NCBI GenBank assembly: GCA_900540455.1
Contig: UQGD01000028.1
Span: forward strand, 1-28,517
Origin: an uncultured Faecalibacterium sp.
Lineage (GTDB): Bacteria; Bacillota; Clostridia; Oscillospirales; Ruminococcaceae
Direction of reading: 5' to 3'
DNA: 28,517 nucleotides
Part shown: in pieces, positions 22,531-28,517 of the stretch
Position numbering within the stretch: position 1 is the stretch's first letter
Layout: each line of letters opens with the position of its first letter
The notes under the pieces: model-generated
The model's input: only the letters and a program-made list of their open reading frames with translations
What the model was told of the DNA's origin: nothing
The model's database searches: none
Translations under genes and position numbers: made by a program

Positions 22531-22842
22531 ATGGCAGTCAAAGAGAAAATCAGAATCCGTCTGCAGAGCTATGATGCTCAGCTGATCGATGCCGCAGCAG
22601 AGAAGATCGTGGAGACCGCAAAGCGCACCGGCGCCCGCGTGTCCGGCCCCATCCCCCTGCCCACCGATCGTGAGATCGTTACCGTTCTGCGCGCTACCCA
22701 CAAGTACAAGGATAGCCGTGAGCAGTTCGAGAGCCGCACCCATAAGCGTCTGATCGACATTCTGAAGCCGTCCAACAAGACGGTTGAGGCTCTGATGAGC
22801 CTCCAGCTCCCCGCTGGCGTGGACATCGAGATCAAGCTGTAA
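22531..22842 (+). CDS. rpsJ: Ribosomal protein S10
   Basis: This 103-residue 30S protein (uS10) lies in the head of the small subunit and also acts in antitermination as NusE. The sequence is canonical, with IRIRLQSYDAQLID, GPIPLPTDREIVTV and the HKYKDSREQFESRTHKR loop. CAGGAGG lies eight bases upstream of the ATG, immediately after an A/T hairpin. It is the first gene of the S10 operon, and its autogenous regulator would act on the leader just upstream. Confidence 0.98.
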   Translation: MAVKEKIRIRLQSYDAQLIDAAAEKIVETAKRTGARVSGPIPLPTDREIVTVLRATHKYKDSREQFESRTHKRLIDILKPSNKTVEALMSLQLPAGVDIEIKL

Positions 22843-22868
22843 AAGCCAGACTTCGATCCCATTCGATG

Positions 22869-22915
22869 CCCTCGTTTCCCGAGGGGTCATGTTGGCGGTG
22901 ACGTGCGCCGCCAAC
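22869..22915 (+). other. Paired hairpins between rpsJ and rplC
   Basis: CCCTCG/CGAGGG (22869-22874, 22880-22885) is followed by GTTGGCGG/CCGCCAAC (22891-22898, 22908-22915, 8-bp perfect stem). Neither is followed by a T-run. They fill a 100-nt gap, which is unusual in this otherwise tight operon. They may be a processing or protein-binding site, or may separate S10 expression from that of the distal genes. Confidence 0.55.
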
Positions 22916-22942
22916 CAATAACCTTTACAGGAGGAAAAGAAA

Positions 22943-23575
22943 ATGGTTAAAGGCATTATCGGCAAGAAAGTCGGTATGACCCAGCTGTTCGATGAGAACG
23001 GCAAGGTCATCCCCGTGACCGTCATCGAGGCAGGTCCCTGCACCGTCGTGCAGAAGAAGACCGTCGAGAGCGATGGTTATCAGGCCGTGCAGCTGGGCTT
23101 TGGCGAGGTTTCCGCCAAGAAGGTCAACAAGGCTGCCGCTGGTCACTTCAAGAAGGCGAATGTCGCCCCGAAGCGCACCCTGCGTGAGTTCCGTCTGGAG
23201 GACATCTCCGCTATGAACGTCGGCGACGTGCTGAAGGCTGACGTCTTCGCCGCTGGCGATAAGGTGGATGTGGCCGGCGTCTCCAAGGGCAAGGGCTACC
23301 AGGGCGTTATCAAGCGCTACGGTCAGCACCGTCTGCGCGAGAGCCATGGCACCGGCCCCGTGGCACGGCATGCCGGCTCTATGGGCGCTATCTCCAACCC
23401 CTCTCGCGTTTTCCCCGGCAAGCGCCTGCCCGGCCACATGGGTTTTGTCAGCGTCACTGTGCAGAACCTGACGGTCGTCAAGGTTGACGCCGAGAACAAT
23501 CTGATCGCTGTCAAGGGTGCGGTCCCCGGCTCCAAGGGCACCATCGTCACCCTGGCCAACAGCGTCAAGGCGTAA
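22943..23575 (+). CDS. rplC: Ribosomal protein L3
   Basis: This 210-residue 50S protein (uL3) helps start 50S assembly and reaches toward the peptidyl transferase centre. The opening KGIIGKKVGMTQLFDENGKV is canonical, and the extension with GTGPVARHAGSMG and FPGKRLPGHMG is the loop that enters the ribosome core. AGGAGG lies upstream. The rplD ribosome site overlaps its stop codon. Confidence 0.98.
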   Translation: MVKGIIGKKVGMTQLFDENGKVIPVTVIEAGPCTVVQKKTVESDGYQAVQLGFGEVSAKKVNKAAAGHFKKANVAPKRTLREFRLEDISAMNVGDVLKADVFAAGDKVDVAGVSKGKGYQGVIKRYGQHRLRESHGTGPVARHAGSMGAISNPSRVFPGKRLPGHMGFVSVTVQNLTVVKVDAENNLIAVKGAVPGSKGTIVTLANSVKA

Positions 23576-23589
23576 GGAGGAAAGCTACA

Positions 23590-24213
23590 ATGGCAAAATT
23601 TAACGTAGTCGATATGAACGGCCAGCACGCTGGCGAGATCGAGCTTTCCGACGCTGTGTTCGGTATCACCCCGAACGAGAAGGCTGTCCACATTGCAGTG
23701 GTGAACTTCCTGGCCAACCAGCGCCAGGGTACTCAGAACACCAAGATCCGCATGGAAGTCTCCGGCGGCGGCAAGAAGCCTTGGCGTCAGAAGGGCACCG
23801 GCCACGCTCGTCAGGGCTCCATCCGCGCTCCGCAGTGGACCCACGGCGGCGTTGCTCTGGGCCCCAAGCCCCGCAGCTACAACTACCACATCAACAACAA
23901 GGTCAAGCGCCTGGCTCTGCTGAGCGTTCTGTCCGATAAGGCTGCAAACGGCAACATGGTGGTCGTGGACAAGTTCGTCTGCGACGAGTACAAGACCAAG
24001 GCTATCGTTGCTATGCTGAGCGCTGTGGGCGCCGGCAAGAAGAACCTGCTGGTCAACGAGACTGTCGATGCAAAGTTCGTCAAGAGCGCCGCTAACATCA
24101 CCGGCACCAAGACCACCTTTGCTGGCAGCGTGAACACCTACGATGTGCTGAATGCCGACAAGCTGATCATCAGCGTGGGCGCAGCGAAGAAGCTCGAGGA
24201 GGTGCTTGGCTGA
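23590..24213 (+). CDS. rplD: Ribosomal protein L4
   Basis: This 207-residue 50S protein (uL4) has a long loop lining the peptide exit tunnel, visible at about residues 40-95 with SGGGKKPWRQKGTGHARQG. In several bacteria L4 also represses its own operon by binding the leader RNA. It is therefore the first candidate effector for the structured leader upstream of rpsJ, although no binding evidence exists here. The ribosome site AAGGAGG overlaps the rplC stop. Confidence 0.97.
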   Translation: MAKFNVVDMNGQHAGEIELSDAVFGITPNEKAVHIAVVNFLANQRQGTQNTKIRMEVSGGGKKPWRQKGTGHARQGSIRAPQWTHGGVALGPKPRSYNYHINNKVKRLALLSVLSDKAANGNMVVVDKFVCDEYKTKAIVAMLSAVGAGKKNLLVNETVDAKFVKSAANITGTKTTFAGSVNTYDVLNADKLIISVGAAKKLEEVLG

Positions 24214-24509
24214 TGAAAACCGCACATGATATCATCCTGAAGCCGGTCATTACCGAGAACTCCATGGCCGGTATCGCCGACAAGAAGTACACCTTCAAGG
24301 TCGCTACCGATGCAACCAAGGTCGAGATCGCTCAGGCGATCGAGGTCCTGTTCCCCGGCACCAAGGTCGCCAAGGTCAACACCATGTCGGTGCGTGGCCG
24401 CTACCGCCGCCAGGGCATGCACGCCGGCTACACTGCTGCCTCCAAGAAGGCAATCGTGACCCTGACCAAGGACTCCAAGGAGATCGAGTTCTTCAACAGC
24501 ATGGTCTGA
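24213..24509 (+). CDS. rplW: Ribosomal protein L23
   Basis: This 98-residue 50S protein (uL23) lies at the tunnel exit, where trigger factor and the signal recognition particle dock. It opens with KTAHDIILKPVITENSM and contains NTMSVRGRYRRQGM. It overlaps the rplD stop by one base (TGATG). After it, a 77-nt gap contains GAACCC/GGGTTC (24514-24530) and GGGG/CCCC dyads before rplB. Confidence 0.97.
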   Translation: MKTAHDIILKPVITENSMAGIADKKYTFKVATDATKVEIAQAIEVLFPGTKVAKVNTMSVRGRYRRQGMHAGYTAASKKAIVTLTKDSKEIEFFNSMV

Positions 24510-24586
24510 GTCTGAACCCGCCGAGGGTTCCGTTATGGGGATATGACCCCGATAATAATTCATAAGATACAAAGGAGAATAGCACA

Positions 24587-25417
24587 ATGGCTATCAAGAA
24601 ATACGGCCCCACTACCCCGGGCCGCCGCGGCATGACCGTCACGGACTACAGCGTCCTGTCCAAGGTCGAACCTGAGCGCAGCCTGCTGGAGCCCATGAAG
24701 AAGCACAGCGGCCGCAACAACACTGGCCGCATCACCGTCCGCCACCACGGCGGCGGCAACCGCACCAAGTACCGCGTCATCGACTTCAAGCGTCAGAAGA
24801 CCGATATGCCCGCTACCGTGAAGACCATCGAGTATGATCCGAACCGCAGCGCATTCATCGCTCTGGTGGAGTACACCGATGGCGTTAAGAGCTACATCAT
24901 CTGCCCCGATGGGCTGAAGGTGGGCGATATGGTCGTCAGCGGCGCAGGCGCCGACATCAAGCCCGGCAACTGCCTGCCCTTTGAGAACATCCCCGTCGGT
25001 ACCATCATCCACAACATCGAGCTGTACCCCGGCCGCGGCGCCCAGCTGGTGCGCTCCGCTGGCAACATGGCTCAGCTGATGGCTAAGGAGAACGGCTACG
25101 CTCTGGTTCGTCTGCCCTCCGGCGAGATGCGCAACGTGCCCGTCAACTGCACTGCAGTCGTCGGCCAGGTGTCCAACATCGACCACGAGAACGTCAACCT
25201 GGGCAAGGCTGGCCGCAAGCGCCACATGGGCATCCGTCCGGGCAGCCGCGGTACCGTCATGAACCCCTGCGACCACCCCCACGGCGGTGGCGAGGGCCGC
25301 GCACCCGTTGGCCACACTGGTCCTATGACTCCCTGGGGCAAGCCTGCTCTGGGCCTCAAGACTCGCAAGCATCATAAGCGCTCCGATAAGCTGATCGTGA
25401 AGCGTGCAGGTAAGTAA
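24587..25417 (+). CDS. rplB: Ribosomal protein L2
   Basis: This 276-residue 50S protein (uL2) is essential for subunit joining and peptidyl transferase function. It has the RNA-binding core (RNNTGRITVRHHGGGNRTKYR region) and the C-terminal GTVMNPCDHPHGGGEG with the conserved histidine. AAAGGAG lies upstream. The length is standard. Confidence 0.98.
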   Translation: MAIKKYGPTTPGRRGMTVTDYSVLSKVEPERSLLEPMKKHSGRNNTGRITVRHHGGGNRTKYRVIDFKRQKTDMPATVKTIEYDPNRSAFIALVEYTDGVKSYIICPDGLKVGDMVVSGAGADIKPGNCLPFENIPVGTIIHNIELYPGRGAQLVRSAGNMAQLMAKENGYALVRLPSGEMRNVPVNCTAVVGQVSNIDHENVNLGKAGRKRHMGIRPGSRGTVMNPCDHPHGGGEGRAPVGHTGPMTPWGKPALGLKTRKHHKRSDKLIVKRAGK

Positions 25418-25434
25418 GAGAGGAGTTTAAGACA

Positions 25435-25701
25435 ATGGGTAGAAGCATTAAGAAAGGACCTTTCGTCCAGGCTGCTCTTATGAAGCACGTCGATGCGATG
25501 AACGCTTCCGGCAAGAAGCAGGTCATCAAGACCTGGAGCCGCGCCTCCACCATCTTCCCCGAGTTCGTCGGCCACACCTTTGCCGTCCACGACGGCCGCA
25601 AGCATGTGCCTGTGTATGTGACCGAAGACATGGTTGGCCACAAGCTGGGTGAGTTTGTCCCCACCCGCACCTTTAAGGGCCACACTGGTAATTCCAAGTA
25701 A
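25435..25701 (+). CDS. rpsS: Ribosomal protein S19
   Basis: This 88-residue 30S head protein (uS19) binds with S13 near the A site. The canonical start GRSIKKGPFVQ and end KLGEFVPTRTFKGH are both present. GAGAGGAG lies upstream, seventeen bases after rplB. Confidence 0.98.
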   Translation: MGRSIKKGPFVQAALMKHVDAMNASGKKQVIKTWSRASTIFPEFVGHTFAVHDGRKHVPVYVTEDMVGHKLGEFVPTRTFKGHTGNSK

Positions 25702-25719
25702 GTGAAGGAGGAACGCAAC

Positions 25720-26055
25720 ATGGAAGCACGGGCAATTCTTCGTTATGCCCGCATTAGTCCTCGTAAGGTGTCTATCGTTATGGATCTGATCCGTAACAAG
25801 CCCCTGGACGAAGCGCTGGCAATTCTGCAGTACACCCCGAAGGCCGCTTGCGAGCCCCTTCTGAAGCTGGTGAAGTCTGCAGCCGCAAATGCGGAAAACA
25901 ACTTCAATATGGACAAGAACAACCTCTACGTCGCCGAGTGCTTTGTCTGCCCCGGCCCGACGCTGAAGCGCATGATGCCTCGTGCACAGGGCCGCGGCTA
26001 CCGCATCCTGAAGCGCACCAGCCACATGACCGTTGTTCTGAAAGAGAAAGCGTAA
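25720..26055 (+). CDS. rplV: Ribosomal protein L22
   Basis: This 111-residue 50S protein (uL22) has a beta-hairpin that lines the exit tunnel near the macrolide-binding region (about residues 80-100, RMMPRAQGRGYRILKRTSH). A GTG at 25702 would add six residues, but those codons contain the GAAGGAGG ribosome site, so the ATG at 25720 is the start. Confidence 0.97.
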   Translation: MEARAILRYARISPRKVSIVMDLIRNKPLDEALAILQYTPKAACEPLLKLVKSAAANAENNFNMDKNNLYVAECFVCPGPTLKRMMPRAQGRGYRILKRTSHMTVVLKEKA

Positions 26056-26070
26056 GGAGGAGGGAAAACA

Positions 26071-26931
26071 ATGGGCCAGAAAGTTAATCCGCACGGACTT
26101 CGTGTCGGCGTTATTAAGGACTGGGACAGCCGCTGGTTTGCCTCCAAGAAGGACTTCAGCGAGAACCTGGTGGAGGATCACAAGATCCGCACTGAGCTGA
26201 AGGCTCAGCTGAAGGACGCTGGCGTCCCCAAGATCGAGATCGAGCGTACTGTGGACGCTGCGACCTCTGCCCCCCGCGTAACTGTTAACATCTACTGCGC
26301 TAAGCCCGGCATGGTCATCGGCAAGGGCGGCGAGGAGCGCATTGCTCTGCAGAACAAGCTGAGCAAGGAGTACGGCAAGACCGTCGTTGTCAACGTCATC
26401 GAGGTCAAGAGCGCTTCCACCAACGCTCAGCTGGTTGCCGAGGACATCGCTCGTCAGCTGGAGAACCGCGTGACCTTCCGCCGCGCCATGAAGCAGTGCA
26501 TGCGCAATGCCATGAGCCCCCGCGATCGTTCCACCGTGCCTGCTAAGGGCATCAAGGCAATGTGCTCCGGCCGTCTGGGCGGCGCTGACATCGCCCGCAC
26601 CGAGAGCTACCACGAGGGCACCATCCCCCTGCAGACCCTGCGCGCCGACATCGACTACGGCTTTGCAGAGGCTGCCACCACCTACGGCCGCATCGGCGTG
26701 AAGGTGTGGATCTACAAGGGCGAGGTCCTGACTCAGGCCCTGCGCACCACCCCCCGCACCCTGGATACCAGCAAGCCCTATCAGGAGCGCCGGGAGCGTC
26801 CCCGCCGGGACCGCCGCGACGGTGACCGCCGTCAGGGCGGCTTCAACCGGGACCGCCAGGGCGGCGGCTTCAACCGCGGCCCCCGTCCCGCCGGTCAGGC
26901 CAATGCTCCTAAGGAAGGAGGCGCTCAGTAA
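26071..26931 (+). CDS. rpsC: Ribosomal protein S3 with a long Arg/Gly-rich tail
   Basis: This 30S protein (uS3) at the mRNA entrance has 286 residues, longer than the usual 215-235. The KH domain carries VIGKGGEERI near residue 85, and the C-terminal core ends around GEVLTQAL near residue 222. The last 48 residues or so form a low-complexity tail rich in Arg, Gly, Asp and Gln, with repeated GGFNR/GGGFNR. AAGGAGG lies upstream, and the stop overlaps the rplP start by one base. The tail looks genuine: the frame is clean and the next gene starts in it. Confidence 0.97.
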   Translation: MGQKVNPHGLRVGVIKDWDSRWFASKKDFSENLVEDHKIRTELKAQLKDAGVPKIEIERTVDAATSAPRVTVNIYCAKPGMVIGKGGEERIALQNKLSKEYGKTVVVNVIEVKSASTNAQLVAEDIARQLENRVTFRRAMKQCMRNAMSPRDRSTVPAKGIKAMCSGRLGGADIARTESYHEGTIPLQTLRADIDYGFAEAATTYGRIGVKVWIYKGEVLTQALRTTPRTLDTSKPYQERRERPRRDRRDGDRRQGGFNRDRQGGGFNRGPRPAGQANAPKEGGAQ

Positions 26932-27362
26932 TGCTGCTGCCTAAGCGCGTAAAGTACCGCCGTGTTCACCGCGGCCGCATGAAGGGCAAGGCCAGCCGCG
27001 GCAACACCGTGACTTACGGTGACTTCGGCCTGATGGCCACCGAGCCCAGCTGGATCACCAGCAACCAGATCGAGGCCGCCCGTATCGCCATGACCCGCTA
27101 CACCAAGCGTGGCGGTAAGGTGTGGATCAAGATCTTCCCCGACAAGCCCGTCACTGAGAAGCCCGCTGAGACCCGAATGGGTTCCGGTAAGGGTTCCCCC
27201 GAGTACTGGGTGGCCGTGGTCAAGCCCGGCCGCGTCATGTTCGAGATCGCCGGCGTCTCCGAGGAGGTCGCCCGCGAGGCTCTGCGTCTGGCCAGCCACA
27301 AGCTGCCCGTCAAGTGCAAGATCGTCAAGCGTGAAGAGACCGAGAAGGGTGGTGAAGCGTAA
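26931..27362 (+). CDS. rplP: Ribosomal protein L16
   Basis: This 143-residue 50S protein (uL16) sits near the A-site tRNA elbow. The opening LLPKRVKYRRVHRGRMKG and the MGSGKGSPEYWVAVVKPG segment are canonical. It overlaps rpsC and rpmC by one base at each end (TAATG), so translation is coupled. Confidence 0.98.
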   Translation: MLLPKRVKYRRVHRGRMKGKASRGNTVTYGDFGLMATEPSWITSNQIEAARIAMTRYTKRGGKVWIKIFPDKPVTEKPAETRMGSGKGSPEYWVAVVKPGRVMFEIAGVSEEVAREALRLASHKLPVKCKIVKREETEKGGEA

Positions 27363-27559
27363 TGAAGGCCAACGAAGTTCGTAAGATGTCTGCCTCCGAG
27401 CTGGAGAGCAAGCTGGTGGATCTGAAGAAGGACCTGTTTAATCTGCGCCTTCAGCACGCTACCAATCAGCTGGATAACCCCGTGCGTATCGCCGAGGTCA
27501 AGAAGGACATCGCCCGGGTCAAGACCATCATCCGCGAGCAGCAGCTCGCCGGCCGCTAA
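27362..27559 (+). CDS. rpmC: Ribosomal protein L29
   Basis: This 65-residue 50S protein (uL29) is a helical hairpin at the tunnel exit. KANEVRKMSASELESKL and DLFNLRLQHATNQLDNP are typical. Its ATG overlaps the rplP stop. Confidence 0.97.
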   Translation: MKANEVRKMSASELESKLVDLKKDLFNLRLQHATNQLDNPVRIAEVKKDIARVKTIIREQQLAGR

Positions 27560-27574
27560 GAGGAGGAATAGAAG

Positions 27575-27835
27575 ATGGAAAACAGAACTTCTTCCCGTAA
27601 GACCAGAGTCGGCCTGGTGGTTTCGGACAAGATGGATAAGACCGTCGTGGTCGCCATCGCCGACCGCGTGGCCCATCCTCTGTACAAGAAGATCGTAAAG
27701 AGAACCTATAAGCTGAAGGCTCACGATGAGAACAACCAGTGCGGCATCGGCGACCGTGTCCGTGTCATGGAGACCCGTCCCCTGTCCAAGGACAAGCGCT
27801 GGCGCGTGGTTGAGATCATCGAGAAGGCGAAATAA
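27575..27835 (+). CDS. rpsQ: Ribosomal protein S17
   Basis: This 86-residue 30S protein (uS17) has an OB fold that binds 16S rRNA early in assembly. RKTRVGLVVSDKMDKTVVV and HPLYKKIVKRTYKLKAHDE are canonical. GAGGAG lies upstream. Confidence 0.97.
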   Translation: MENRTSSRKTRVGLVVSDKMDKTVVVAIADRVAHPLYKKIVKRTYKLKAHDENNQCGIGDRVRVMETRPLSKDKRWRVVEIIEKAK

Positions 27836-27847
27836 GGAGGTGCCGGC

Positions 27848-28216
27848 ATGATTCAGGAAGAAAGCTATCTGAAGGTCGCCGACAATACCGGCGCCAAGGA
27901 GATCAAGACCATCCGCGTTCTGGGCGGTTCCAAGCGCAAGTTCGGCAACATCGGTGATGTGGTCGTGGCTTCCGTGCGCAAGGCCGCTCCCGGCGGTCAG
28001 GTCAAGAAGGGCGAGGTGGTCAAGGCCGTCATCGTCCGCTCCGCCAAGGGCGTGCGCCGCGCGGACGGCTCTTATGTCCGGTTCGACGACAACGCCGCCG
28101 TCCTCATCAAGGAGGACAAGAATCCCCGCGGCACCCGTATCTTTGGCCCTGTGGCCCGCGAGCTGCGCGACAAGGATTATATGAAGATCCTGTCCCTGGC
28201 TCCCGAAGTGCTGTAA
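27848..28216 (+). CDS. rplN: Ribosomal protein L14
   Basis: This 122-residue 50S protein (uL14) lies at the subunit interface. MIQEESYLKVADNTGAKEI and the ending RDKDYMKILSLAPEVL are the family hallmarks and the length is exact. AAGGAGG overlaps the rpsQ stop. Confidence 0.98.
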   Translation: MIQEESYLKVADNTGAKEIKTIRVLGGSKRKFGNIGDVVVASVRKAAPGGQVKKGEVVKAVIVRSAKGVRRADGSYVRFDDNAAVLIKEDKNPRGTRIFGPVARELRDKDYMKILSLAPEVL

Positions 28217-28231
28217 GGGAGGGTTTGAACG

Positions 28232-28517
28232 ATGAATAAAATGAGCATCAAGAAGGACGACGTGGTCGTGGTCCTGTCCGGCAAGGACAAGGGCAAGCAG
28301 GGCAAGGTGCTGGGCACCGTTCCCGGCTCCCTGAAGGTTGTCGTGGAGGGCATCAACATGGTGACCTGCCACGTCAAGCCCCGCAAGCAGGGCGAAGAGG
28401 GCGGCATCATGAAGCGCGAGGCCGCCATTGCCGCCTGCAAGGTGCAGGTGGTGTGCCCCAAGTGCAGCAAGGGCACCCGCGTCGCCCACAAGATCGAGGG
28501 CGGCAAGAAGACCCGCG
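28232..28517 (+). CDS. rplX: Ribosomal protein L24 (cut by the window end)
   Basis: The first 95 codons are visible and no stop is reached. The KOW-type opening KKDDVVVVLSGKDKGKQGKV identifies uL24, an early 50S assembly protein. CPKCSKGTRV near residue 79 is a CxxC variant seen in many L24 proteins. Little of the C-terminus should be missing. AAGGGAGGG lies upstream of the ATG. Confidence 0.96.
   Translation, partial: MNKMSIKKDDVVVVLSGKDKGKQGKVLGTVPGSLKVVVEGINMVTCHVKPRKQGEEGGIMKREAAIAACKVQVVCPKCSKGTRVAHKIEGGKKTR

Noticed and set aside
22319..22585. 88-codon frame in the S10 leader overlapping rpsJ
   Set aside because: It has no ribosome site, runs through paired RNA helices and overlaps rpsJ out of frame. 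A short leader peptide cannot be fully excluded but nothing supports it.
27098..28489. 463-codon minus-strand frame across rplP to rplX
   Set aside because: It is a shadow of five certain ribosomal protein genes.

Overview
This window looks like chromosomal DNA of a GC-rich gut Clostridia, most likely Faecalibacterium or a close Oscillospiraceae relative. That placement is an inference from gene content, the Firmicutes-type gene orders, the codon bias and the pairing of acetate kinase with tmcAL; no 16S gene is present to prove it. There are no rRNA or tRNA genes, no CRISPR array and no phage genes. Codon bias makes very long antisense reading frames, and these were left out.

Layout. (1) 1-6612: a complete F1Fo ATP synthase operon, atpBEFHAGDC, preceded by the tail of an unidentified gene and closed by a strong terminator. 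Its c subunit carries two ion-site glutamates, which suggests Na+ coupling. (2) 6659-11382: short single-gene units. These are a small lipoprotein (-), a degenerate CAP-like lipoprotein (+), uridine kinase (-), cardiolipin synthase (+) and a YitT-family membrane protein (-), mostly separated by bidirectional terminators. (3) 11582-15800: a GltD-like Fe-S/flavin oxidoreductase (-), the tRNA-Met cytidine acetate ligase tmcAL (-) and, divergent from it, acetate kinase ackA (+). (4) 15873-20119: a small double zinc-ribbon protein, then a DUF1858 protein, trmK, a Nif3-like protein and rqcH in one tight run (tRNA modification and ribosome rescue). A foldback, MITE-like element lies in the presumed leader of that run. 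(5) 20191-21996: an ECF sigma factor with a likely self-recognised promoter, translationally close to a cysteine-rich, NGK-repeat protein that I do not recognise. (6) 22138-28517: the S10 ribosomal protein operon from rpsJ to a truncated rplX, with a structured leader of about 360 nt.

How the parts fit. ATP synthase, ackA and the central metabolism genes are housekeeping energy functions of a fermenter. TmcAL uses acetate and ATP to modify tRNA-Met, so its divergence from ackA may link acetate supply to translation. The trmK-nif3-rqcH run and the S10 operon serve translation and its quality control.

The strongest candidates for undescribed biology are the ECF sigma/NGK-repeat pair, the structured rpsJ leader with the dyad cluster upstream of its promoter, and the 176-bp foldback element in the DUF1858 leader. 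All start choices, promoters and RNA folds were made by eye and none was computed.
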